Part shown: positions 55,171-64,000 of the stretch, one piece after another
Layout of the letters: every line of letters starts with the position of its first letter
How positions within the stretch are numbered: the first letter of the stretch is position 1
DNA from: Escarpia spicata
Taxonomy: Eukaryota; Annelida; Polychaeta; Sabellida; Siboglinidae
Length of the DNA stretch: 64,000 nucleotides
Direction of reading: 5' to 3'
Assembly: GCA_963995525.1 (NCBI GenBank)
Contig: OZ023205.1
Coordinates: 64,275,234 to 64,339,233, forward strand
Program-made: the position numbers and the translations under genes
Notes under the pieces: model-generated
What the model saw: the letters and a program-made list of their open reading frames with translations, nothing else
The model's database searches: none
What the model was told of the DNA's origin: nothing

Positions 55171-56210
55171 TGTACATACTTGTGCAGTGTGTGCGAAGGT
55201 TGTCTACCACTGTGTGAAGGTGGTCTGCAAGTGTGCGAACGTGGTATAGAAGTGTGCGAAGGTTCTGCACAAGTGTGGGAAGTTGCTGTACAAGTGTGCG
55301 CAGGTGGTCTACAAGTGTATGATGGTGGTCCGTAAGTGTGTGAATGTGGAATACAAGTTTATCAAAATGGTGTGCAATTGTGTGAAATTGATCTACCTGT
55401 GTGTGGTATGTTGTGAGTGTATTGGTTGTGTTGGGCATGTGTTGTATTTGTGCTGTACATGTATTTCTGTTGTGCGTTTATTTAGTGTGTGTTGGGTGTT
55501 TGCTGGGTGTCTGTTGTACGTGTGTTGTGTGTCTGTTGTGCATGTGTATCGCCTGTTTTGAGCGTGTATCTACAAATGTTGGGAGTCTGTTGTGTGTATG
55601 TTGTCCGTCTGCAAAGCGTCTGTTTTGTGTTGTGCGTGTGTTGGTTCTGTTGTGCTGTCTGTTTCGCTTATGTCGTGCGTGTGTTGTACGTCTGTTGCTC
55701 GTTTGTTTTTGCGTCTGTCGGTCATGTGTTGAAAATCTGCTGTGCATTTGTTGTGTGTTTGTTGAGTTTCGGTTGTTCATCGCTTGGGCGTGTGTTCTGC
55801 TTCTTTAGTGAGTGTCTGATGCATCTGTTTTGCTTGTGTATAGTGTGTGTGCGTGCATGCGTATGTGTGTATTTGTGTGTTGTACGTCTGTTGGGTGTTA
55901 GTTGTACTTCTGTTTTGTGTGTGTTTTGCTTGTGTTTTTGATGTTTTGCGAGTGGGTTTTGTGTGTGTTGGGCCTCGGTTGGGTGTCTGTTGGGTGTACG
56001 TTGCGCGCATGTTGTTCGTCTTCTCTTCGTCTGTTTTGTGTGTGTTCTACATGTGTTTGTCCTGTGTTGTGTGTCTGTGTATATTACTTGTCTGTTGTGC
56101 GTTTTTTTGCGTTATTTTGCATGTGTTGAGTGTATTTGTGCGTATGTTCTGCCTCTGTTGTGCATCTCTTGTCCGACTGTTTTGCGTGTGTTATGCTTTG
56201 TTTGGTTGAG
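55171..56210. repeat. GT-rich degenerate minisatellites, left arm of the mirror
   Basis: 55190-55400 holds 20-21-bp units of ggtctacaagtgtgcgaa type; 55400-56210 holds longer degenerate gttgtgcgtctgttgtg units. The right arm (56640-57620) has the inverse of both in mirrored order. The Cys-rich frames (for example 55401-55941) are not considered genes. Confidence 0.85.
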
Positions 56211-56639
56211 GCGGGGAAACACATACATGTGCGCACACACCTGATTCCGCTTCCCGCGGGGCGAACGCTCCCTGACCTTTGACGCCTCTGCCGCCTCTAC
56301 CGCTTCTGTACCTTCGTTCACCGCAACCACCCAAAACTGCTGGCTCAGCTTCCGGTGTTGTTGTAGATGTTGTCACGTAAAAGGAAGTAGGTAGCGCGGG
56401 TTGGATGTCATGTACGGGCTGGTTGGACGACTTTAGGAACGTGATGGACATCATGTACGGGCGGGTTGGATATCATGTACGACTTTCTAGGTGGTTTGGG
56501 ATTTTCGTCAACGTTTCTTCGGCTAGATCGCCTCTTATTGGTTAATGATTACGACTAGTAAATCAGTCAGTATAACATTCAGGGACCTAAGATACTGATT
56601 CACTACTGGTTATTGAGCGCTCCTAGCGGCTGTTTGCAT
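56211..56639. other. Non-repetitive spacer of the mirror, GC-rich
   Basis: Contains three copies of ggttggat(a/g)tcatgtacg between 56398 and 56480, and gtcacgtaaaaggaagtagg + tagcgcg at 56371-56398, whose inverse recurs at 58715-58742. No gene recognised. Confidence 0.6.
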
Positions 56640-57800
56640 AAAAATACATGCGAAATAATCGCACAACAGAAGCCCAAAACATGTAAAACTGACGCACATC
56701 ACATGCCCAACACATGCATAATAAACACATGCACACCAGCGCCCAATAAACGAACAAAAGACAGATAACGTACACATAATAGGTGCAAGAAAGACGCAAC
56801 AGACAAACATCACAGGCCTGCACAACAGATGCATTAGAAACGCATTGCACAACAGCGCAGAACATAAGCACAACCAATGAACAACCGACGCACAACAGAT
56901 GCTCAATAAACCTGCAACAGGTACAGAACCGACGCACATCAGAAGCACAACATACGCACAACAGCTGTATAACAGATACCCGACAGAGGCGAAACACACG
57001 ACCAAAACAGAAAACAGTCGTCCAGCAGACGGACAACATACACACAATACACACCCAACACATGTAAAATACAAGCCCAAAGCAAGCGTAACACGTGCAC
57101 AACAGACGCACACCACTCGTTCAACATACATCCAACAAACACCCAACACATGCAAAATAAACGCACAATAGAAAAAACACGTGTGCAACAGACGTACAAC
57201 ACATGCCGAAACACATGCACAATACCCGCACAAAATCATACACAGGTAAACCACTTTCACACACTTGTAGACCATCTTGACACACTTGTTGATCACCATG
57301 ACACATTTGTCAAACATTTTCTACATATTTGTAGACCACTTTCTACACATTTGTAGACCACTTTCTACAAATTTGTAAACCACTTCCTACCCATTTGTAA
57401 ACCATTTTCTACACATTTGTAGACCACTTTCAAATAATTGTAGACCACCGGCACACATTGGTAGACCACATTCTCACACTCGTAGACCAGTTTCACACAC
57501 TTATAGACCACCATCATACACTTGTAGACCACCTTCACACTCACTTAAAGACCACCTGCATAAATTTGCAAGCCATATTCGCACACTTGTTGACCACCTT
57601 CAAAAAGTTGTAAACCATTTTCACATACACAACGCACACATACAAACACACAGCACACATACACACATATGCAACACAATTACTACACATATATACAACA
57701 CACAAACAACGTACACAGCACACTTACAACACACGTACTACACATACGCAACACACATACAACACACATACAGTACACATACTACAAACGTACATACAAT
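56640..57800. repeat. CA-rich degenerate minisatellites, right arm of the mirror
   Basis: 56640-57230 consists of acaacagacgcacaacacat-like units, 57230-57620 of tttgtagaccactttctaca-like units, and 57620-57790 of acacacatacaacac. The minus-strand frame of 235 codons (56610-57317) is Cys/Val-rich repeat sequence. Confidence 0.85.
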
Positions 57801-57907
57801 ACTGATAAGAATAAGACAATTGAACTGCCATTATAATCGTCATGACGCGAGAGGGTAACGAGAAGACAAAATGTGATAAGCACAAACCTTCGGTTGCAAA
57901 GTATTAT

Positions 57908-57944
57908 TGTTATTATTATTATTATTAGTAGTAGTAGTAGTAAA
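57908..57944. repeat. Compound (TTA)n(GTA)n microsatellite
   Basis: attattattattatta followed by gtagtagtagtagta. Confidence 0.95.
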
Positions 57945-58109
57945 TACCCGTAGCTGATTGGTCACTATTACCGCAACGACAGTGGCGCCTCTAAAGTGTA
58001 GCACCACCTCCATTTTTTCACACAGAAACTTCTATCAAAAGAGCGGGACTATAGCAGACATTTCTAAATACCCGTCGATGATTGGTCATTGTTATGCCAT
58101 TAAAACATC

Positions 58110-58475
58110 TTTGTTATCCCTAATTACCCTTAATTTCCACATTTATCCCTTAAGTACTCCTAGTTACCCAACATTACCCCTTAATTAGCCCTAATTACCT
58201 CTTATATAACACTAATTACCAATTATACACTTAGTTACCCCTAGTTACCTTTAAATACCCACACATATCCACTAAATAATATCAAATACCATTAAGTACC
58301 TCTAATTACCCCTAAGTTATATCTAATTACCCCTATATTACCTCGTTATTACCTTAAATTAACCCTATTTATCCTTAATTTTCCATTCATTAACATTCCG
58401 TAATAAATAAATACCCCTTAATTTCCCTTAATTACTCATAATTACCCCTTAATTACCCTAGTTGCCATTAACTAC
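58110..58475. repeat. Degenerate TTAATTACCCC minisatellite
   Basis: About 30 variants of taattacccct/taattaccctt across 360 bp. The same motif occurs in both outer arms (54735-54790 inverse, 59680-59715). Confidence 0.85.
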
Positions 58476-58479
58476 CCAC

Positions 58480-58830
58480 ATTATCCTTTAATAGGAGGCG
58501 CTCGTTATCCTCACGTCAACCCGCCCGTACTGACGCTACTCCTCCACTAAAATATGGTGTTGTGTTTCATTTATATAAAATAGTTCGTTTTTCTTATTGA
58601 ATATCTAAGTAATACGCCGATGACCTCTTCACCACTCTCGTCCTATAATAGACCATGCCACCAACATGCCCTTCAGCCCGTCAACCCGCCCGTCTAATCC
58701 GCCCGTGTTGCCAGGGAGCGCTACCTACTTCCTCTCACGTGACTGTAAAGGTGCCTTCTGAGTCAGCCGCCATCTTAAAATTTCATCATGACACAACCGC
58801 CACCGCATTAGGTCTATAACACCCCAATGA
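58480..58830. repeat. Inner repeat related to the outer right arm
   Basis: agcgctacctacttcctctc, acgtgactg and agccgccatcttaaaatttc (58713-58785) resemble the outer right arm (ctcacgtgactac, agccgccatcttagaatttc at 59817-59840) as a direct repeat, and the spacer at 56371-56398 as an inverted repeat. It suggests two related elements, one inside the other. Confidence 0.65.
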
Positions 58831-59682
58831 AATAAAGAAACCCCCTTTTGTCGCCCGTGAATCTAACTGTACATACTTGGGAACTGAAGCGCGCGTTACG
58901 ATGACCAAAGGACGACAGAACGCATAATTGTCAGAACTGACTTCTTGTAGGCGCGTGAATTTCATTGAGTTGTTATTCTCGTGAGTGCTCTGCATAATTT
59001 TTCGGTCAGTCAGCAGTCGGAAGAAAAGACGCGTTGATTGCGTTGATCACAAGCGATATACTCCAACCAACTCCAGGTAGCTTTATATACACCAACCCGC
59101 TTGAGACGTAAGTGCTCCTTGATCTGGTGTCAAGAGACATATAAGTACAGATCCATTAATTATCGTTAATTGAGAGGGTCACGAGTAGAACTTTGATAAG
59201 CATGGGCTCATTAATTCTCGTTACCGAGTGCCCTATGCGATAAGAGACGAGAAAGCAAAGTACCGAGGCGACACTTACTCAATGCTTTCGGGTACATTAA
59301 TCATTGTTATTCGTGAGTGTAATGAAAAAAAATGTGATAAGTGTGGGTTCATTGCAAACCGTTGGTTGCAAATTTAGGATATTCTCTCTTCCAACCTCTA
59401 CTCAGAGAATTAACAGAAAGAGTCAGGGTTTTTGACCTCTTTCCCTGACGATACACCTCCAGCCATTGACAACGGCAACCAAGAAGTCTGACACTATCAT
59501 TTAGACAATGAGAGCGTACATGAAAGTCAGTGAAAAATATGATTGAAAAAGGATAACAACATTTAAAAACTTTTCAATATCGTATTTGTATGTTATAACA
59601 CGCGGGGATTCCCGTAGAGTACTCTTACACACGCACATGCACGCTCGCACCAGCTAGGTGAATCCATAATTTGCCTTTGATT
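58831..59682. other. Noncoding part of the methyltransferase intron
   Basis: No gene recognised; the minus-strand frame at 58786-58995 is unsupported. ctcattaattctcgttac and related phrases recur loosely at 59155, 59210 and 59300. Confidence 0.4.
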
Positions 59683-59893
59683 ACCCCTAATTACCAATTA
59701 ATTACCTATAAATATACTTCATTACCATCACACACGTATACGGTACGCATACCGCCAGGGGGCACTATCTCCGCTCACGTGACTACACACACAGATAGCT
59801 ACACCAGAACCTGAGACAGCCGCCATCTTAGAATTTCAGCAATGGTACACCGTCACCACCACAACTAACGAACACCTAGCCCTAAACAACTAC
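59683..59893. repeat. Outer inverted-repeat arm, right
   Basis: Inverse partner of 54553-54785. Together the two arms enclose about 5.3 kb, all within the first methyltransferase intron. Confidence 0.85.
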
Positions 59894-60046
59894 TGACATG
59901 TCCCTTTAATGACTTATTGGATAAGATGCTCAAGCCAAAGAAATACTTCTTTATGCTAAGAATAAAATGCTGCATCAACATTTTCACTTTTGTTATTATT
60001 TTTGATATTATAAACGAAATATTAATTGACGAATACTTTCAAACAG

Positions 60047-60145
60047 GTTCCATTCCTTTCACACCAAGAAGTGGTCCGTTTGTTGTATGTGACTACGGGA
60101 CGGCCGATGGTATCAACTCTCTAAGTTTGATGACAAACTGTATAG
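60047..60145 (+). CDS. SABATH-like methyltransferase, exon 2 (SAM-binding motif)
   Basis: Acceptor ctttcaaacag and donor tatag/gtaagta bound 99 nt. The exon reads SIPFTPRSGPFVVCDYGTAD, GINSLSLMTNCI. G-P-F-V-V-x-D-Y-G-T-A-D-G-x-x-S-L-x-L-M is motif I of SABATH-type methyltransferases, where the Asp and Gly residues contact SAM. The phase fits exon 1 (split Ser) and exon 3 (split Asp). A longer frame that starts at 59917 runs into it, but that part lies upstream of the acceptor and is unlike the family. Confidence 0.72.
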
Positions 60146-60436
60146 GTAAGTAATTACGTTGATAGTATGCCTTTCACAGCAACGCCTTAGGTGACAAACA
60201 AGTTGTTCACAAACAAACTGTCATGCAAAAAATGGTGTGAGATTCTTTTCTGCGTTCCCAACAGTTGCAGAATAATCGATGGCATTAAGTATTGCATGTT
60301 TAATAACCGGCATCAAAATTGGCAGTATTTTATGATATTACTCTGCCAATCATGCTACCATAAAATGAAAATTAATTTGGTAACAGTAAAATATTGTTTA
60401 CAGCATCTTCAATCCGCAATGGGTTGGATATCGCTC

Positions 60437-60680
60437 AACGTGTGTTGTACAGCTGACTCGTTGTGCGTTCTATTCTTGACTCATTCTGCGTTCTATTGCT
60501 GATTCGTTGTGCATTCTATTCTTGACTCATTCTGCGTTCTATTGCTGACTCCTTGTGCGTTCTATTCTTGATTCATTGTGCGTTTTGTTGCTACTCTTTG
60601 TGTGTTACACAGTTGACTCTTTGTGTGTCCTATGAATAATCATTGTTTGTTCTATTGTGGACTCATTGTGTGTTCTCTAT
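60437..60680. repeat. About 24-bp minisatellite in methyltransferase intron 2
   Basis: Eight to nine variants of gactcattgtgcgttctatt + cttg/gctg. Confidence 0.85.
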
Positions 60681-60687
60681 TTGACAG

Positions 60688-60786
60688 ACTGGATCCAGAA
60701 GATGTATGGCGCAGATCAACAAGTTCATATCATCTACGAAGATCGACCAACCAACGATTCCAACTCTTTGATTCGCTTATTCGAAA
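60688..60786 (+). CDS. SABATH-like methyltransferase, exon 3
   Basis: Acceptor ctctatttgacag. It reads D-W-I-Q-K-M-Y-G, ADQQVHIIYEDRPTNDSNSL, IRLFE. V-H-I-x-Y-E-D-x-P-x-N-D-x-N-S-L-x-x-x-x is the family's conserved second motif (Q-V-x-x-N-D-L-P-x-N-D-F-N in plants). The split Asp codon joins exon 2 in phase. The end is uncertain: a weak donor gaaa/gtgcgt at 60787, or read-through to a TAG eight codons later. Confidence 0.7.
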
Positions 60787-61532
60787 GTGCGTTACATTCG
60801 AATGTTCATACTTAGGTCGAGTTCGTTTTCTTACCGGCAGTCAGGAAATAATATATTTCAGGTATACTATCACCAAGTAACATAATATATTGTGTTAGGA
60901 AATTCATCACCACACTGCTTAGAAATAATATGTTTTATTAAATAGTAACATATTACTTAGTTTGCATCAACTAACTCCCTACAAAAAACACTTTTTGTAG
61001 TCTGTATTTTACTATTATGTTATGTTATTAATAAAGTCGAAGGTGTCGTGTGAGGTACTATAGGTTTTCTTAAGATCGGACGTCGTAGTGAATAAGACGG
61101 GACGGAATACCTTGGTAGTTATTAAGACAGGACAGAATGCCACGAAGTAGGAAAACTCCCAGATGGCAAGAGGACATGGAAACATTTGGCTTATCGAGAA
61201 TCCTACATATAATGTATCCATGTGAAATCCACCCTTCTGGTGTGTTTAATAATACTGTTTTTAAATATATTCACCTGCTGGCATTCAAACAATCTTCAGA
61301 TCATGTGTTCAGTTTAGTTGTTTTCTTGCGTGAGAACAAATTCGTTCTAAGATCGAATCAACATTGTTCTTTCACTAACCCTACCACGTGTTCAATGGAC
61401 CTTTCAAATTAAGAGAAAACCAGCTTGAATACACATTTTATATACTGTCAATGTCAATCTCTGTGAGAAAGTTTGTTAAACCACATATAAACACTTAACA
61501 TATAAAACAACAGTTCAGTCATATTTGTGTAG

Positions 61533-61564
61533 TGTGTTGTTGTTGTTGTTGTTGTTGTTGTTGT
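61533..61564. repeat. (GTT)n microsatellite
   Basis: Ten uninterrupted ttg units in methyltransferase intron 3. Confidence 0.95.
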
Positions 61565-61738
61565 GACAATTTGATAAGTTGGTGTTGACGGCCATTTATG
61601 AATTTCTCATTCATTTCGATTTCCACAAGGATGAGAACTCCACAGCCAACTGGATATCATTATATACATGGTTGAGTTGAGCAATCAACAGTCTGAGATA
61701 AACACTCAACAGTAAACCAACCAACTGTATCCGGCTGA

Positions 61739-61917
61739 AATGGTAACGACTATGAGAAACGTGCTATTGTCTGCCCAGGCGTACTATCCGGACCTTTCCA
61801 AGATCACAAGAACGTATTTGTCACTAGCTGCAGAAGAAGCTTCTACAAACAGTGTCTGCCAAACGAGTCCGTCCATCTCGGGTTTTCCACGACGGCCATT
61901 AGCTGGTTATCTGAAAG
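61739..61917 (+). CDS. SABATH-like methyltransferase, exon 4 (start unresolved)
   Basis: The frame reads NGNDYEKRAIVCPGVLSGPF, QDHKNVFVTSCRRSFYKQCL, PNESVHLGFSTTAISWLSE and ends at donor gaaag/gtgagt. S-F-Y-x-Q-C-L-P-x-x-S-V-H-L-G-F-S-x-T-A-x-x-W-L-S is the most diagnostic SABATH motif (S-F-Y-x-R-L-F-P-x-x-S-L-H-x-x-x-S-x-x-x-x-x-W-L-S in plants). An in-frame TGA at 61736 and the lack of a good acceptor just upstream leave the exon start open. Later exons, which carry the C-terminal half, were not found before 64000. Confidence 0.68.
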
Positions 61918-62289
61918 GTGAGTGTTCAGAGTCACATGATAAATAAATTGTATGTTGTGTAATAATGTACACTATGCATATTTGTCTGACATATGTACCA
62001 AACATAGTTAATAAATGTAAGTGTTGCACACATAAATGCTTCAACGTGTTGTACATGGTTTGCATCTCGAACACCATGCTTTTGGGGATTAATGTATTAC
62101 TCTTCAGAAGAAAAGTAACCTCTTTATTGGTGTAAAGTTCACCGTTGGTTAAGGGTTCTTACCGGTTTTACGGTTCAAACTTTACATTAGACAATTGTTC
62201 GATTGTACGTACCATTGCGGGAGTAGACATACAGGTCCCTTACAAAGGCCGCATGAGCGATGAGCCAGGGAGCAATGAACACTACCGTC
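61918..62289. other. Noncoding stretch
   Basis: Probable intron of the methyltransferase gene; nothing recognised. Confidence 0.4.
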
Positions 62290-62960
62290 ACTTCCGTAGA
62301 AGGTCAAAGTAAGAGGTCAAGTGGCGCCTCTGACGTATATGTGGTGAACTATGTAAGTATGTCAAGTAGCGCCTATTAGAGTGAACTACAAAAGTATGTA
62401 AATATGCGCCCCCTGGTGAATATGACTATGCGGAGAACCACACAAATAGGCGAATGACGTAATTAAATAGGACAATTACATCATACATTAGGTCATTGCG
62501 CATGTGCGTTGGTATGGTTTTTTAATGGTAGTGCTTAAATTCGTGCCTGTTATGTGGTGAACAACAAAAATAGGTATGTAAGCAACTCCTGGAAGTTCTG
62601 TGGTGAACTATATAACTAGGTCAATGGTGTCATGAAATATGTCAATGATGTCATAACACAGATCATTGCTCATGCGCAATGATGGTTTTTCCGTACGGTT
62701 CTGCTTGCGTTCGTGCCTCTTGTGTGGTGAACGAAAACAACGGTATGTAATCACCCCCTGGTGGTTATGTGGTGAACTGCTTACCGAGGTCAACGACGTC
62801 ATAAAGTAGGTCACTGCACATGCGCAATGATGGTTCCTCTCTTAAATGGAGAACTATAGAATAGGTCTATGTCATCGTGATATATGTCAATGATATGATG
62901 GAATAGATCATTGCGATGACGTGTTGTCTTACGTTAGCGCTTAACTTCGCTTCTCTAATG
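62290..62960. repeat. Degenerate tandem array, about 190-bp unit, four copies
   Basis: Units share gcgccccctggtg, tgtggtgaac, aaataggtcaatgacgtcat, aggtcattgcgcatgcgcaa and tgatggtttt. The minus-strand frame at 62608-62814 is a by-product. Confidence 0.85.
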
Positions 62961-62999
62961 TGGTAGGTAATTAAAATAGGTCGATGACGTCGTGAAATA

Positions 63000-64000
63000 C
63001 ACAGTTATTTCCATTTATGTTTCCTAGTTTAATCCACTGTTGTGGTAGCTTCCTTATGTATGTATTTTGGACTTTCAGCGTCTTGTTGGGGTATCGTTCT
63101 CTATTTTAATACTTGAGTATCATAACTGCGTGTTTTTTTCAAAACATCAACGAGGGTAACTTCTTAGCATTTTTTCGTTTCAACACTGTAGACTTGTATA
63201 CTTTTCTTACTTACGCGTAGATGTAGTAAATTATTTTCAATTTAGTATATCGTCAAGTAAATTTTCATATTAAAGCGCATGGGTGTAGTGGATTATTGCC
63301 AGTTTAGTGCACCATTAAGTAAATTTCAACGAATGCGCGGACACGCTCCAGGGCGTGAACTACCTCCTCTTCCACCACGCCGACCGTCGAGTTCGGTAGC
63401 GTTTCAACGTGGTAGCCTTGAATCATTTCATAGATTGACCTATTGACATAGCAAGAAGCGCCACCTAGTGACTTTATATGTCAGTCAGTTCGTATAAGTA
63501 AGATGTTTCAACATAGATTATGTAAACAAGAATACATATTGTAAGTGTTTGTGGCATTGAATTGGCGCTAGTGTGGTAGTGTTTTAGTAATTTAGTACAT
63601 TACCAAGGTTACTTTCGCATTTTAGTAAGTCAACACGGTAACTTCTAACGTTTCATGACGGTAGTGTGGTAGTGTTTTAGTAATTTAGCACATTACTGAG
63701 GTAATTTCCTAACATTTAACGTTTCAGAGCCATAACCTTGTATGCTTTTCGTATTTTAGTGCATCAACGTGGTAACTTCTCAACATATTTAGCGTGTTTG
63801 CGCATTCAACACGGCATATTGTACAATGTTCTTACTTTAACTCAAGAGTAACGTAAATTATTGCCAGCATAATACATAACTGGGGTGACTTCCTAACACT
63901 TAATCGTTTCAAAATGGTACACTTGTTCAACTTTCTTACTTTGAATCTTGGGTGTCTTAAATTATTGCCAGTTTAGTGCATCACTGAGGTATCTTCTTAG
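63000..64000. repeat. Degenerate tandem array running off the window end
   Basis: Loosely repeating phrases: tagtaaattattgccagttt, agtgcatcattgaggtaact, tcctaacatttaacgtttc, aacacggtaacttcttac, at intervals of about 110-140 bp. No coding evidence. Confidence 0.75.

Noticed and set aside
54762..55561. Cys/Val-rich and His/Asn/Thr-rich frames up to 219 codons
   Set aside because: They follow the period of the GT minisatellite on both strands and show no coding signal beyond it.
56610..57317. 235-codon Cys-rich minus-strand frame that resembles a membrane protein
   Set aside because: It is the inverse copy of the GT-rich minisatellite frame on the left arm; the similarity to the left-hand frames comes from the inverted repeat, not from gene duplication.
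59917..60046. Upstream extension of the methyltransferase exon 2 frame
   Set aside because: A good acceptor (ctttcaaacag) lies at 60046, the join to exon 1 is in phase, and the extension is hydrophobic and unlike the family.

Overview
This is a eukaryotic, AT-rich and very repeat-dense stretch, most likely from a marine lophotrochozoan and probably a mollusc. The evidence for that is indirect: short exons with GT-AG splice sites, many decayed CR1/jockey-like LINEs, tRNA-derived SINEs, hAT elements, fragments of SWIM, BED and PHD families that are multiplied in mollusc and cnidarian genomes, and noncoding repeats of the 'gcggccatttt' and 'cgtccgccgtctgccgtcc' kind. There are no bacterial operons, rRNA genes, intact tRNA genes or CRISPR arrays. 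There is one 200-N assembly gap (21123-21322).

Layout. 1-9.0 kb: mostly noncoding, with a possible small exon (667-730, minus), a decayed tandem array of about 150-bp units (3568-4420), two inverted LINE-3'-end-derived copies, an inverted-repeat-ended element and a SINE. 9.0-13.0 kb: a nested transposon stack. A LINE-like 3' end is split by a 633-bp foldback element with an 8-bp target duplication and by a 3.1-kb hAT element with an 8-bp duplication; the hAT contains an LTR element (two LTRs, 4-bp duplication) plus fragments of a SWIM-family first exon and a BED finger. 13.7-24.2 kb: a LINE graveyard of at least five separate reverse-transcriptase remnants. The best preserved (22.2-24.2 kb) has lost RT motif B. 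24.2-26.6 kb: a complex tandem array that includes a perfect histone-type 3' stem-loop. 27.4-28.7 kb: another LINE copy.

31.4-47.5 kb is the most gene-like region. On the plus strand a basic 'GRPR' first exon (32400), two phase-matched duplicated Ser-rich exons (37365 and 38485), a DDE-transposase-like exon (45120-46360) and its last exon (47187-47465) may be parts of one gene or pseudogene about 15 kb long. The early joins are phase-compatible; the link to the transposase exon is inferred. A second copy of the first exon lies head-to-head on the minus strand (31701-31455). Inside the presumed first intron, in antisense, lies a four-exon ZSWIM3-like gene with a C-terminal PHD finger. It has lost its central transposase/SWIM part and carries a stop and a frame-shifting 21-bp minisatellite.

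48.8-52.8 kb: remains of a minus-strand hAT (C-terminal domain, BED exon, right terminal repeat with many AAGTAC motifs) and more LINE pieces. 54.3-61.9 kb: exons of a SABATH-like SAM-dependent carboxyl methyltransferase (plus strand). The first three exons join in phase, and the first intron (about 5.6 kb) is almost filled by a mirror-ordered inverted-repeat complex of GT/CA minisatellites. 62.3-64 kb: degenerate tandem arrays. Nearly every coding piece here is partial or broken; the methyltransferase exons are the best candidates for a functioning host gene.
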